Origin: Channa striata
Taxonomy: Eukaryota > Chordata > Actinopteri > Anabantiformes > Channidae
DNA: 64,000 nt
NCBI GenBank assembly: GCA_033026295.1
Contig: JAUPFM010000086.1
Span: 74,371-138,370, forward strand
Reading direction: 5' to 3'
Both the position numbers and the translations under genes were made by a program. Positions 38,330 to 52,850 of the stretch are shown here, in pieces; position 1 is the stretch's first letter; each line of letters starts with the position of its first letter. Below the pieces are notes generated by a model. The model was not told where the DNA came from, ran no database searches, and saw only the letters and a program-made list of their open reading frames with translations.

Positions 38330-40334
38330 ATCAATTTAAAGCTTAAAAACTCCTCTTTCCATCCATTTAAACCACTTGGATCAGACACTTTCCTCCTGGC
38401 TATAAAGAGCCAAAATGTGTGGTCAAATACAGCTGATTTTGGACTGGGGTCAGAAGGTCAAAAATGAGCCATATTTGCAGACATGCACAGGCAGCTAGGC
38501 ACATGGCATCTGCCTATGGCATACACCAATTTAAATCTTAGATTTAGACCTTTAAGACAACCTCAGGCACATCTAGCTGTGAGCTCCACAAAGGAAACAG
38601 CAGCCAGGAGAACGAGGCCCAATTTCAGGCCCTGTGCATTTTCAGCCATAGACCTGGGGAAGCCAGTTTGCTCTTGCACGTTTCTCAGGCCAGCCTGGTG
38701 CAAATCACACTTGTTTCACATCAATTTAAAGCTTAAAAACTCCTCTTTCCATCCATTTAAACCACTTGGATCAGACACTTTCCTCCTGGCTATAAAGAGC
38801 CAAAATGTGTGGTCAAATACAGCTGATTTTGGACTGGGGTCAGAAGGTCAAAAATGAGCCATATTTGCAGACATGCACAGGCAGCTAGGCACATGGCATC
38901 TGCCTATGGCATACACCAATTTAAAGCTTAGATTTAGACCTTTAAGACAAGCTCAGGCACATCTAGCTGTGAGCTCCACAAAGGAAACAGCAGCCAGGAG
39001 AACGAGGCCCAATTCCAGGCCCTGTGCATTTTCAGCGTCAGCCCAGGGGCAGCCAGTTTGCTCTTGCACGTTTCTCAGGCCAGCCTGGTGCAAATCACTT
39101 GGATCAGACACTTTCCTCCTGGCTATAAAGAGCCAAAATGTGTGGTCAAATACAGCTGATTTTGGACTGGGGTCAGAAGGTCAAAAATGAGCCATATTTG
39201 CAGACATGCACAGGCAGCTAGGCACATGGCATCTGCCTATGGCATACACCAATTTAAAGCTTAGATTTAGACCTTTAAGACAACCTCAGGCACATCTAGC
39301 TGTGAGCTCCACAAAGGAAACAACAGCCAGAGAATGAGGCCCAATTTCAGGTCCTGTGCATTTTCAGCCATAGACCTGGGGAAGCCAGTTTGCCCTTGCA
39401 CGTTTCTCAGGCCAGCCTGGTGCAAATCACACTTGTTTCACATCAATTTAAAGCTTAAAAACTCCTCTTTCCATCCATTTAAACCACTTGGATCAGACAC
39501 TTTCCTCCTGGCTATAAAGAGCCAAAATGTGTGGTCAAATACAGCTGATTTTGGACTGGGGTCAGAAGGTCAAAAATGAGCCATATTTGCAGACATGCAC
39601 AGGCAGCTAGGCACATGGCATCTGCCTATGGCATACACCAATTTAAATCTTAGATTTAGACCTTTAAGACAACCTCAGGCACATCTAGCTGTGAGCTCCA
39701 CAAAGGAAACAGCAGCCAGGAGAACGAGGCCCAATTTCAGGCCCTGTGCATTTTCAGCCATAGACCTGGGGAAGCCAGTGTGCTCTTGCACGTTTCTCAG
39801 GCCAGCCTGGTGCAATTCACACTTGTTTCACATCAATTTAAAGCTTAAAAACTCCTCTTTCCATCCATTTAAACCACTTGGATCAGACACTTTCCTCCTG
39901 GCTATAAAGAGCCAAAATGTGTGGTCAAATACAGCTGATTTTGGACTGGGGTCAGAAGGTCAAAAATGAGCCATATTTGCAGACATGCACAGGCAGCTAG
40001 GCACATGGCATCTGCCTATGGCATACACCAATTTAAAGCTTAGATTTAGACCTTTAAGACAACCTCAGGCACATCTAGCTGTGAGCTCCACAAAGGAAAC
40101 AGCAGCCAGGAGAACGAGGCCCAATTCCAGGCCCTGTGCATTTTCAGCGTCAGCTCAGGGGCAGCCAGTTTGCTCTTGCACGTTTCTCAGGCCAGCCTGG
40201 TGCAAATCACTTGGATCAGACACTTTCCTCCTGGCTATAAAGAGCCAAAATGTGTGGTCAAATACAGCTGATTTTGGACTGGGGTCAGAAGGTCAAAAAT
40301 GAGCCATATTTGCAGACATGCACAGGCAGCTAGG
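38330..40334 (+). repeat. Higher-order repeat pair, period 1,112 bp
   Basis: Two copies of about 0.9 kb lie at 38330-39222 and 39442-40334. Both include the rare TTTAAATCTTAG (38532 and 39644), CTAGGCACATGG and a unit with the 57-bp deletion. The copies are nearly identical; one difference is GACAAGCTCAGG (38946) against GACAACCTCAGG. Confidence 0.82.
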
Positions 40335-43300
40335 AACATGGCATCTGCCTATGGCATACACCAATTTAAAGTTTAGATTTAGACCTTTAAGGCAATACTA
40401 GGCACATCTAGCTGTGAGCTCCACAAAGGAAACATCAGCCAGGAGAACGAGGCCCAATTTCAGGCTCTGTGCATTTTCAGCCATAGACCTGGGGAAGCCA
40501 GTTTGCTTTTGCACGTTTCTCAGGCCAGCCTGGTGCAAATCACACTTGTTTCACATCAATTTAAAGCTTAAAAACTCTTCTTTCCACCCCTTTAAACCAC
40601 TTGGATCAGACACTTTCCTCCTGGCTATAAAGAGCCAAAATGTGTGGTCAAATACAGCTGATTTTGGACTGGGGTCAGAAGGTCAAAAATGAGCCATATT
40701 GCAGACATGCACAGGCAGCTAGGAACATGGCATCTGCCTATGGCATACACCAATTTAAAGCTTAGATTTAGACCTTTAAGGCAATACTAGGCACATCTAG
40801 CTTTGAGCTCCACAAAGGAAACAGCAGCCAGAGAATGAGGCCCAATTTCAGGTCCTGTGCATTTTCAGCGTCAGCCCAGGGGCAGCCAGTTTGCTCTTGC
40901 ACGTTTCTCAGGCCAGCCTGGTGCAAATCACTTGGATCAGACACTTTCCTCCTGGCTATAAAGAGCCAAAATGTGTGGTCAAATACAGCTGATTTAAAGC
41001 TTACATTTAGACCTTTAAGGCAATACTAGGCACATCTAGCTTTGAGCTCCACAAAGGAAACAGCAGCCAGAGAATGAGGCCCAATTTCAGGTCCTGTGCA
41101 TTTTCAGCCATAGACCTGGGGAAGCCAGTTTGCCCTTTCACGTTTCTCAGGCCAGCCTGGTTCAAATCACACTTGTTTAGCATCAATTTAAAGCTTAAAA
41201 ACTCCTCTTTCCATCCATTTAAACCACTTGGTTCAGACACTTTCCTCCTGGCTATAAAGATCCAAAATGTGTGGTCAAATACAGCTGATTTTGGACTGGG
41301 GTCAGAAGGTCAAAAATGAGCCATATTTGCAGACATGCACAGGCAGCTAGGAACATGGCATCTGCCTATGGCATACACCAATTTAAAGCTTAGATTTAGA
41401 CCTTTAAGGCAATACTAGGCACATCTAGCTGTGAGCTCCACAAAGGAAACAGCAGCCAGAGAATAAGGCCCAATTTCAGGTCCTGTGCATTTTCAGCATC
41501 AGCCCAGGGGCAGCCAGTTTGCTCTTGCACGTTTCTCAGGCCAGCCTGGTGCAAATCACACTTGTTTCACATCAATTTAAAGCTTAAAAACTCTTCTTTC
41601 CACCCTTTAAACCACTTGGTTCAGACACTTTCCTCCTGGCTATAAAGATCCAAAATGTGTGGTCAAATACAGCTGATTTTGGACTGGGGTCAGAAGGTCA
41701 AAAATGAGCCATATTTGCAGACATGCACAGGCAGCTAGGAACATGGCATCTGCCTATGGCATACACCAATTTAAAGCTTAGATTTAGACCTTTAAGGCAA
41801 TACCAGGCACTTCTAGCTGTGAGCTCCACAAAGGAAACAGCAGCCAGAGAATAAGGCCCAATTTCAGGTCCTGTGCATTTTCAGCGTCAGCCCAGGGGCA
41901 GCCAGTTTGCTCTTGCACGTTTCTCAGGCCAGCCTGGTGCAAATCACACTTGTTTCACATCAATTTTAAGCTTAAAAACTCCTCTTTCCATCCATTTAAA
42001 CCACTTGGATCAGACACTTTCCTATTGGCTATAAAGAGCCAAAATGTGTGGTCAAATACAGCTGATTTTGGACTGGGCTCAGAAGATCAAAAATGAGCCA
42101 TATTTGAAGACATGCACAGGCAGCTAGGAACATGACATCTGCCTATGGCATACACCAATTTAAAGTTTAGATTTAGACCTTTAAGGCAATACTAGGCACA
42201 TCTAGCTGTGAGCTCCACAAAGGAAACAGCAGCCAGAGAATAAGGCCCAATTTCAGGTCCTGTGCATTTTCAGCCATAGACCTGGGGAAGCCAGTTTGCC
42301 CTTTCACGTTTCTCAGGCCAGCCTGGTGCAAATCACTTGGATCAGACACTTTCCTCCTGGCTATAAAGAGCCAAAATGTGTGGTCAAATACAGCTGATTT
42401 AAAGCTTACATTTAGACCTTTAAGGCAATACTAGGCACATCTAGCTTTGAGCTCCACAAAGGAAACAGCAGCCAGAGAATGAGGCCCAATTTCAGGTCCT
42501 GTGCATTTTCAGCGTCAGCCCAGGAGCAGCCAGTTTGCTCTTGCACGTTTCTCAGGCCAGCCTGGTGCAAATCACACTTGTTTCACATCAATTTAAAGCT
42601 TAAAAACTCCTCTTTCCATCCATTTAAACCACTTGGATCAGACACTTTCCTCCTGGCTATAAAGAGCCAAAATGTGTGGTCAAATACAGCTGATTTTGGA
42701 CTGGGGTCAGAAGGTCAAAAATGAGCCATATTTGCAGACATGCACAGGCAGCTAGGAACATGGCATCTGCCTATGGCATACACCAATTTAAAGCTTAGAT
42801 TTAGACCTTTAAGGCAACACCAGGCACTTCTAGCTGTGAGCTCCACAAAGGAAAAAGCAGCCAGAGAATGAGGCCCAATTTCAGGTCCTGTGCATTTTCA
42901 GCGTCAGCCCAGGGGCAGCCAGTTTGCTCTTGCACGTTTCTCAGGCCGGCCTGGTGCAAATCACTTGGATCAGACACTTTCCTCCTGGCTATAAAGAGCC
43001 AAAATGTGTGGTCAAATACAGCTGATTTAAAGCTTACATTTAGACCTTTAAGGCAATACTAGGCACATCTAGCTTTGAGCTCCACAAAGGAAACAGCAGC
43101 CAGAGAATGAGGCCCAATTTCAGGTCCTGTGCATTTTCAGCGTCAGCCCAGGGCAGCCAGTTTGCTCTTGCACGTTTCTCAGGCCAGCCTGGTGCAAATC
43201 ACACTTGTTTCACATCAATTTAAAGCTTAAAAACTCTTCTTTCCACCCCTTTAAACCACTTGGATCAGACACTTTCCTCCTGGCTATAAAGATCCAAAAT

Positions 43301-46300
43301 GTGTGGTCAAATACAGCTGATTTTGGACTGGGGTCAGAAGGTCAAAAATGAGCCATATTTGCAGACATGCACAGGCAGCTAGGAACATGGCATCTGCCTA
43401 TGGCATACACCAATTTAAAGCTTAGATTTAGACCTTTAAGGCAATACTAGGCACATCTAGCTGTGAGCTCCACAAAGGAAATAGCAGCCAGAGAATGAGG
43501 CCCAATTTCAGGTCCTGTGCATTTTCAGCGTCAGCCCAGGGGCAGCCAGTTTGCTCTTGCACGTTTCTCAGGCCAACCTGGTGCAAATCACACTTGTTTC
43601 ACATCAATTTAAAGCTTAAAAACTCTTCTTTCCACCCCTTTAAACCACTTGGATCAGACACTTTCCTCCTGACTATAAAGAGCCAAAATGTGTGGTCAAA
43701 TACAGCTGATTTTGGACTGGGGTCAGAAGGTCAAAAATGAGCCATAATTGCAGACATGCACAGGCAGCTAGGAACATGGCATCTGCCTATGGCATGCACC
43801 AATTCAAAGCTTAGATTTAGACCTTTAAGGCAATACTATGCATATTTAGCTGTGAGCTCCACAAAGGAAACAGCAGCCAGAGAATTAGGCCCAATTTCAG
43901 GCCCTGTGCATTTTCAGCCATAGACCAGGGGCAGCCAGTTTGCTCTTGCCGTTCCTCAGGCCAGCCTGGTGCAAATCACACTTGTTTCACATCAATTTAA
44001 AGCTTAAAAACTCCTCTTTCCATCCATTTAAACCACTTGGATCAGACACTTTCCTCCTGGCTATAAAGAGCCAAAATGTGTGGTCAAATACAGCTGATGT
44101 TGGACTGGGGTCAGAAGGTCAAAAATGAGCCATATTTGCAGACATGCACAGGCAGCTAAGAACATGGCATCTGCCTATGGCATACACCAATTTAAAGCTT
44201 AGATTTAGACCTTTAAGGCAATACTAGGCACATCTAGCTTTGAGCTCCACAAAGGAAACAGCAGCCAGAGAATGAGGCCCAATTTCAGGTCCTGTGCATT
44301 TTCAGCGTCAGCCGAGGGGCAGCCAGTTTGCTCTTGCAAGTTTCTCAGGCCAGCCTGGTGCAAATCACACTTGTTTCACATCAATTTAAAGCTTAAAAAC
44401 TCCTCTTTCCATCCATTTAAACCACTTGGATCAGACACTTTCCTCCTGGCTATAAAGAGCCAAAATGTGTGGTCAAATACAGCTGATTTTGGACTGGGGT
44501 CAGAAGGTCAAAAATGAGCCATATTTGCAGACATGCACAGGCAGCTAGGAACATGGCATCTGCCTATGGCATACACCAATTCAAAGCTTTGATTTAAACC
44601 TTTAAGGCAATACTAGGCACATCTAGCTTTGAGATCCACAAAGGAAACAGCAGCCAGAGAACGAGGCCCAATTTCAGGCCCTGTGCATTTTCAGCCATAG
44701 GCCTGGAGAAGCCATTTTGCTCTTGCACGTTTCTCAGGCCAGCCTGGTGCAAATCACACTTGTTTCACATCAATTTAAAGCTTAAAAACTCCTCTTTCCA
44801 TCCATTTAAACCACTTGGATCAGACACTTTCCTCCTGGCTATAAAGAGCCAAAATGTGTGGTCAAATACAGCTGATTTTGGACTGGGGTCAGAAGTTCAA
44901 AAATGAGCCATATTTGCAGACATGCACAGGCAGCTAGGAACATGGCATCTGCCTGTGGCATACACCAATTCAAAGCTTAGATTTAGACATTTAAGGCAAT
45001 ACTAGGCACATCTAGCTGTGAGCTCCACAAAGGAAATAGCAGCCAGAGAATGAGGCCCAATTTCAGGTCCTGTTCATTTTCAGCGTCAGCCCAGGGGCAG
45101 CCAGTTTGCTCTTGCACGTTTCTCAGGCCGGCCTGGTGCAAATCACTTGGATCAGACACTTTCCTCCTGGCTATAAAGAGCCAAAATGTGTGGTCAAATA
45201 CAGCTGATTTAAAGCTTAGATTTAGACCTTTAAGGCAATACTAGGCACATCTAGCTTTGAGCTCCACAAAGGAAACAGCAGCCAGAGAATGAGGCCCAAT
45301 TTCAGGTCCTGTGCATTTTCAGCGTCAGCCCAGGGGCAGCCAGTTTGCTCTTGCACGTTTCTCAGGCAAGCCTGGTGCAAATCACTTGGATCAGACACTT
45401 TCCTCCTGGCTATAAAGAGCCAAAATGTGTGGTCAAATACAGCTGATTTTGGACTGGGGTTAGAAGGTCAAAAATGAGCCATATTTGCAGACATGCACAG
45501 GCAGCGAGGAACATGGCATCTGCCTATGGCATACACCAATTTAAAGCTTAGATATAGACCTTTAAGGCAATACTAGGCACATCTAGCTGTGAGCTCCACA
45601 AAGGAAACAGCAGCCAGAGAATGAGGCCCAATTTCAGGTCCTGTGCATTTTCAGCCATAGACCTGGGGAAGCCAGTTTGCCCTTTCACGTTTCTCAGGCC
45701 AGCCTGGTGCAAATCAGTTGGATCAGACACTTTCCTCCTGTCTATAAAGAGCCAAAATGTGTGGTCAAATACAGCTGATTTAAAGCTTACATTTAGACCT
45801 TTAAGGCAATACTAGGCACATCTAGCTTTGAGCTCCACAAAGGAAACAGCAGCCAGAGAATGAGGCCCAATTTCAGGTCCTGTGCATTTTCAGCGTCAGC
45901 CCAGGGGCAGCCAGTTTGCTCTTGCACGTTTCTCAGGCCAGCCTGGTGCAAATCACACTTGTTTCACATCAATTTAAAGATTAAAAATTCCTCTTTCCAT
46001 CCTTATAAACCACTTGGATCAGACACTTTCCTCCTGGCTATAAAGAGCCAAAATGTGTGGTCAAATACAGCTGATTTTGGACTGGGGTTAGAAGGTCAAA
46101 AATGAGCAATATTTGCAGACATGCACAGGCAGCTAGGAACATGGCATCTGCCTATGGTATACACCAATTTAAAGCTTAGATTTAGACCTTTAAGGCAATA
46201 CTAGGCATATCTAGCTGTGAGCTCCACAAAGGAAACAGCAGCCAGGAGAACGAGGCCCAATTTCAGGCCCTGTGCATTTTCAACCATAGACCTGGGGAAG

Positions 46301-49300
46301 CCAGTTTGCCCTTTCACGTTTCTTAGGCCAGCCTGGTGCAAATCACACTTGTTTCACATCAATTCAAAGCTTAAAAACTTTTCTTTCCACCCCTTTAAAC
46401 CACTTGGATCAGACACTTTCCTCCTGGCTAAAAAGAGCCAAAATGTGTGGTCAAATACAGCTGATTTTGGACTGGGGTCAGAAGGTCAAAAATGAGCCAT
46501 ATTTGCAGACATGCACAGGCAGCTAGGAACATGGCATCTGCCTATGGCATACACCAATTTAAAGCTTAGATTTAGACCTTTAAGGCAATACTAGGCACAT
46601 CTAGCTGTGAGCTCCACAAAGGAAACAGCAGCCAGAGAACGAGGCCCAATTTCAGGCCCTGTGCATTTTCAGCCATAGGCCTGGAGAAGCCATTTTGCTC
46701 TTGCACGTTTCTCAGGCCAGCCTGGTGCAAATCACTTGGATCAGACACTTTCCTCCTGGCTATAAAGAGCCAAAATGTGTGGTCAAATACAGCTGATTTA
46801 AAGCTTAGATTTAGACCTTTAAGGCAATACTAGGCACATCTAGCTTTGAGCTCCACAAAGGAAACAGCAGCCAGAGAATGAGGCCCAATTTCAGGTCCTG
46901 TGCATTTTCAGCGTCAGCCCAGGGGCAGCCAGTTTGCTCTTGCAGTTTCTCAGGCCAGCCTGGTGCAAATCACACTTGTTTCACATCAATTTAAAGCTTA
47001 AAAACTCCTCTTTCCATCCATTTAAACCACTTGGATCAGACACTTTCCTCCTGGCTATAAAGAGCCAAAATGTGTGGTCAAATACAGCTGATTTTGGACT
47101 GGGGTCAGAAGGTCAAAAATGAGCCATATTTGCAGACATGCACAGGCAGCTAGGAACATGGCATCTGCCTATGGCATACACCAATTTAAAGCTTAGATTT
47201 AGACCTTTAAGGCAATACTAGGCACATCTAGCTGTGAGCTCCACAAAGGAAGCAGCAGCCAGAGAATGAGGCCCAATTTCAGGTCCTGTGCATTTTCAGC
47301 GTCAGCCCAGGGGCAGCCAGTTTGCTCTTGCACGTTTCTCAGGCCGGCCTGGTGCAAATCACTTGGATCAGACACTTTCCTCCTGGCTATAAAGAGCCAA
47401 AATGTGTGGTCAAATACAGCTGATTTAAAGCTTAGATTTAGACCTTTAAGGCAATACTAGGCACATCTAGCTGTGAGCTCCACAAAGGAAACAGCAGCCA
47501 GGAGAACGAGGCCCAATTTCAGGCCCTGTGCATTTTCAACCATAGACCTGGGGAAGCCAGTTTGCCCTTTCACGTTTCTTAGGCCAGCCTGGTGCAAATC
47601 ACACTTGTTTCACATCAATTCAAAGCTTAAAAACTTTTCTTTCCACCCCTTTAAACCACTTGGATCAGACACTTTCCTCCTGGCTATAAAGAGCCAAAAT
47701 GTGTGGTCAAATACAGCTGATTTTGGACTGGGGTCAGAAGGTCAAAAATGAGCCATATTTGCAGACATGCACAGGCAGCTAGGAACATGGCATCTGCCTA
47801 TGGCATACACCAATTTAAAGCTTAGATTTAGACATTTAAGGCAATACTAGGCACATCTAGCTGTGAGCTCCACAAAGGAAATAGCAGCCAGAGAATGAGG
47901 CCCAATTTCAGGTCCTGTGCATTTTCAGCGTCAGCCCAGGGGCAGCCAGTTTGCTCTTGCACGTTTCTCAGGCCGGCCTGGTGCAAATCACTTGGATCAG
48001 ACACTTTCCTCCTGGCTATAAAGAGCCAAAATGTGTGGTCAAATACAGCTGATTTAAAGCTTACATTTAGACCTTTAAGGCAATACTAGGCACATCTAGC
48101 TTTGAGCTCCACAAAGGAAACAGCAGCCAGAGAATGAGGCCCAATTTCAGGTCCTGTGCATTTTCAGCGTCAGCCCAGGGGCAGCCAGTTTGCTCTTGCA
48201 GTTTCTCATGCCAGCCTGGTGCAAATCACACTTGTTTCACATCAATTTAAAGCTTAAAAACTCCTCTTTCCATCCATTTAAACCACTTGGATCAGACACT
48301 TTCCTCCTGGCTATAAAGAGCCAAAATGTGTGGTCAAATACAGCTGATTTTGGACTGGGGTCAGAAGGTCAAAAATGAGCCATAATTGCAGACATGCACA
48401 GGCAGCTAGGAACATGGCATCTGCCTATGGCATGCACCAATTTAAAGCTTAGATTTAGACCTTTAAGGCAATACTAGGCACATCTAGCTGTGATCTCCAC
48501 AAAGGAAACAGCAGCCATAGAATAAGGCCCAATTTCAGGTCCTGTGCATTTTCAGCGTCAGCCCAGGGGCAGCCAGTTTGCTCTTGCCGTTTCTCAGGCC
48601 AGCCTGGTGCAAATCACACTTGTTTCACATCAATTTAAAGCTTGAAAACTCCTCTTTCCATCCATTTAAACCACTTGGATCAGACACTTTCCTCCTGGCT
48701 ATAAAGAGCCAAAATGTGTGGTCAAATACAGCTGATTTTGGACTGGGGTCAGAAGGTCAAAAATGAGCCATATTTGCAGACATGCACAGGCAGCTAGGCA
48801 CATGGCATCTGCCTATGGCATACACCAATTTAAAGCTTCGATTTAGACCTTTAAGACAACCTCAGGCACATCTAGCTGTGAGCTCCACAAAGGAAACAGC
48901 AGCCAGAGAACGAGGCCCAATTTCAGGCCCTGTGCATTTTCAGTGATAGGCCTGGGGAAGCCAGTTTGCTCTTGCACGTTTCTCAGGCCAGCCTGGTGCA
49001 AATCACTTGGATCAGACACTTTCCTCCTGGCTATAAAGAGCCAAAGTGTGTGGTCAAATACAGCTGATTTAAAGCTTACATTTAGACCTTTAAGGCAATA
49101 CTAGGCACATCTAGCTTTGAGCTCCACAAAGGAAACAGCAGCCAGAGAATGAGGCCCAATTTCAGGTCCTGTGCATTTTCAGCGTCAGCCTAGGGGCAGC
49201 CAGTTTGCTCTTGCACGTTTCTCAGGCCAGCCTGGTGCAAATCACACTTGTTTCACATCAATTTAAAGATTAAAAATTCCTCTTTCCATCCTTATAAACC

Positions 49301-49439
49301 ACTTGGATCAGACACTTTCCTCCTGGCTATAAAGAGCCAAAATGTGTGGTCAGATACAGCTGATTTTGGACTGGGGTCAGAAGGTCAAAAATGAGCCATA
49401 TTTGCAGACATGCACAGGCAGCTAGGAACATGGCATCTG
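40335..49439 (+). repeat. Satellite stretch increasingly rich in shortened units
   Basis: Units of about 239 bp (both 57-bp and 93-bp deletions, for example 40835-41073 and 45050-45288) and about 332 bp alternate with full units. One-base variants TTGCCGTT and TTGCAGTTTCTC first appear here (43948, 46943, 48198 and 48586). Two unit pairs recur near 46217 and 47473, marked by TTTTCAACCATAG. Confidence 0.75.
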
Positions 49440-50563
49440 CCTATGGCATACACCAATTTAAAGCTTAGATTTAGACCTTTAAGGCAATACTAGGCACATC
49501 TAGCTTTGAGCTCCACAAAGGAAACAGCAGCCAGAGAATGAGGCCCAATTTCAGGTCCTGTGCATTTTCAGCGTCAGCCCAGGGGCAGCCAGTTTACTCT
49601 TGCACGTTTCTCAGGCAAGCCTGGTGCAAATCACTTGGATCAGACACTTTCCTCCTGGCTATAAAGATCCAAAATGTGTGGTCAAATACAGCTGATTTAA
49701 AGCTTACATTTAGACCTTTAAGGCAATACTAGGCACATCTAGCTTTGAGCTCCACAAAGGAAACAGCAGCCAGAGAATGAGGCCCAATTTCAGGTCCTGT
49801 GCATTTTCAGCGTCAGCCCAGGGGCAGCCAGTTTGCTCTTGCACGTTTCTCAGGCAAGCCTGGTGCAAATCACTTGGATCAGACACTTTCCTCCTGGCTA
49901 TAAAGAGCCAAAATGTGTGGTCAAATACAGCTGATTTTGGACTGGGGTCAGAAGGTCAAAAATGAGCCATATTTGCAGACATGCACAGGCAGCTAGAACA
50001 TGGCATCTGCCTATGGCATACACCAATTTAAAGCTTAGATTTAGACCTTTAAGGCAATACTAGGCACATCTAGCTTTGAGCTCCACAAAGGAAACAGCAG
50101 CCAGAGAATGAGGCCCAATTTCAGGTCCTGTGCATTTTCAGCGTCAGCCCAGGGGCAGCCAGTTTACTCTTGCACGTTTCTCAGGCAAGCCTGGTGCAAA
50201 TCACTTGGATCAGACACTTTCCTCCTGGCTATAAAGATCCAAAATGTGTGGTCAAATACAGCTGATTTAAAGCTTACATTTAGACCTTTAAGGCAATACT
50301 AGGCACATCTAGCTTTGAGCTCCACAAAGGAAACAGCAGCCAGAGAATGAGGCCCAATTTCAGGTCCTGTGCATTTTCAGCGTCAGCCCAGGGGCAGCCA
50401 GTTTGCTCTTGCACGTTTCTCAGGCAAGCCTGGTGCAAATCACTTGGATCAGACACTTTCCTCCTGGCTATAAAGAGCCAAAATGTGTGGTCAAATACAG
50501 CTGATTTTGGACTGGGGTCAGAAGGTCAAAAATGAGCCATATTTGCAGACATGCACAGGCAGC
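49440..50563 (+). repeat. Higher-order repeat pair, period 570 bp (239 + 331/332)
   Basis: Unit starts at 49538, 49777, 50108 and 50347 give spacings of 239, 331 and 239, so the block period is 570 bp. Both copies share GTTTACTCTTGCACG and TCAGGCAAGCCTGG. Every unit here carries the 57-bp deletion and alternate units also carry the 93-bp deletion. Confidence 0.85.
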
Positions 50564-52850
50564 TAGGAACATGGCATCTGCCTATAACATACACCAATTC
50601 AAAGCTTAGATTTAAACCTTTAAGGCAATACTAGGCACATCTAGCTTTGAGCTCCACAAAGGAAACAGCAGCCAGAGAATGAGGCCCAATTTCAGGTCCT
50701 GTGCATTTTCAGCGTCAGCCCAGGGGCAGCCAGTTTACTCTTGCACGTTTCTCAGGCAAGCCTGGTGCAAATCACTTGGATCAAACACTTTCCTCCTGGC
50801 TATAAAGATCCAAAATGTGTGGTCAAATACAGCTGATTTAAAGCTTACATTTAGACCTTTAAGGCAATACTAGGCACATCTAGCTTTGAGCTCCACAAAG
50901 GAAACAGCAGCCAGAGAATGAGGCCCAATTTCAGGTCCTGTGCATTTTCAGCCATAGACCAGGGGCAGCCAGTTTGCTCTTGCCGTTTCTCAGGCCAGCC
51001 TGGTGCAAATCACACTTGTTTCACATCAATTTAAAGCTTGAAAACTCCTCTTTCCATCCATTTAAACCACTTGGATCAGACACTTTCCTCCTGGCTATAA
51101 AGAGCCAAAATGTGTGGTCAAATACAGCTGATTTTGGACTGGGGTCAGAAGGTCAAAAATGAGCCATATTTGCAGACATGCACAGGCAGCTAGGCACATG
51201 GCATCTGCCTATGGCATACACCAATTTAAAGCTTCGATTTAGACCTTTAAGACAACCTCAGGCAAATCTAGCTGTGAGCTCCACAAAGGAAACAGCAGCC
51301 AGGAGAACGAGGCCTAATTTCAGGCCCTGTGCATTTTCAGTGATAGACCTGGGGAAGCCAGTTTGCCCTTTCACGTTTCTCAGGCCAGCATGGTTCAAAT
51401 CACACTTGTTTCACATCAATTTTAAGCTTAAAAACTCCTCTTTCCATCCATTTAAACCCTATGGATCAGACACTTTCCTCCTGGCTATAAAGAGCCAAAA
51501 TGTGTGGTCAAATACAGCTGATTTTGGACTGGGGTCAGAAGTTCAAAAATGAGCCATATTTGCAGACATGCACAGGCAGCTAGGCACATGGCATCTGCCT
51601 ATGGCATACACCAATTTAAAGCTTCGATTTAGACCTTTAAGACAACCTCAGGCACATCTAGCTGTGAGCTCCACAAAGGAAACAGCAGCCAAGAGAACGA
51701 GGCCCAATTTCAGGCCCTGTGCATTTTCAGTGATAGGCCTGGGGAAGCCAGTTTGCCCTTTCACGTTTCTCAGGCCAGCCTGGTGCAAATCACTTGGATC
51801 AGACACTTTCCTCCTGGCTATAAAGAGCCAAAATGTGTGGTCAAATACAGTTGATTTAAAGCTTACATTTAGACCTTTAAGGCAATACTAGGCACATCTA
51901 GCTGTGATCTCCACAAAGGAAACAGCAGCCAGAGAATGAGGCCCAATTTCAGGTCCTGTGCATTTTCAGCGTCAGCCCAGGGGCAGCCAGTTTGCTCTTG
52001 CACGTTTCTCAGGCAAGCCTGGTGCAAATCACTTGGATCAGACACTTTCCTCCTGGCTATAAAGAGCCAAAATGTGTGGTCAAATACAGCTGATTTTGGA
52101 CTGGGGTCAGAAGGTCAAAAATGAGCCATATTTGCAGACATGCACAGGCAGCTAGGAACATGGCATCTGCCTATGGCATACACCAATTCAAAGCTTAGAT
52201 TTAAACCTTTAAGGCAATACTAGGCACATCTAGCTTTGAGCTCCACAAAGGAAACAGCAGCCAGAGAATGAGGCCCAATTTCAGGTCCTGTGCATTTTCA
52301 GCGTCAGCCCAGGGGCAGCCAGTTTACTCTTGCACGTTTCTCAGGCAAGCCTGGTGCAAATCACTTGGATCAAACACTTTCCTCCTGGCTATAAAGATCC
52401 AAAATGTGTGGTCAAATACAGCTGATTTAAAGCTTACATTTAGACCTTTAAGGCAATACTAGGCACATCTAGCTTTGAGCTCCACAAAGGAAACAGCAGC
52501 CAGAGAATGAGGCCCAATTTCAGGTCCTGTGCATTTTCAGCCATAGACCAGGGGCAGCCAGTTTGCTCTTGCCGTTTCTCAGGCCAGCCTGGTGCAAATC
52601 ACACTTGTTTCACATCAATTTAAAGCTTGAAAACTCCTCTTTCCATCCATTTAAACCACTTGGATCAGACACTTTCCTCCTGGCTATAAAGAGCCAAAAT
52701 GTGTGGTCAAATACAGCTGATTTTGGACTGGGGTCAGAAGGTCAAAAATGAGCCATATTTGCAGACATGCACAGGCAGCTAGGCACATGGCATCTGCCTA
52801 TGGCATACACCAATTTAAAGCTTCGATTTAGACCTTTAAGACAACCTCAG
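50347..52850 (+). repeat. Higher-order repeat pair, period 1,589 bp
   Basis: Blocks at about 50347-51260 and 51936-52850 match at an offset of 1,589 bp. They share CAATTCAAAGCTTAGATTTAAACC, described here only as the double C and A variant near 50598 and 52187, plus TTGGATCAAACAC (50778 and 52367) and CTTCGATTTAG (51231 and 52820). Similarity ends where ATCAGGCAAATC-like and ordinary forms diverge near 51265. Confidence 0.8.

Noticed and set aside
48831..48850. CENP-B box
   Set aside because: The common unit has no TTCG, and the rare CTTCGATTTAG variant lacks the required CGGG half. No match to the consensus was found.
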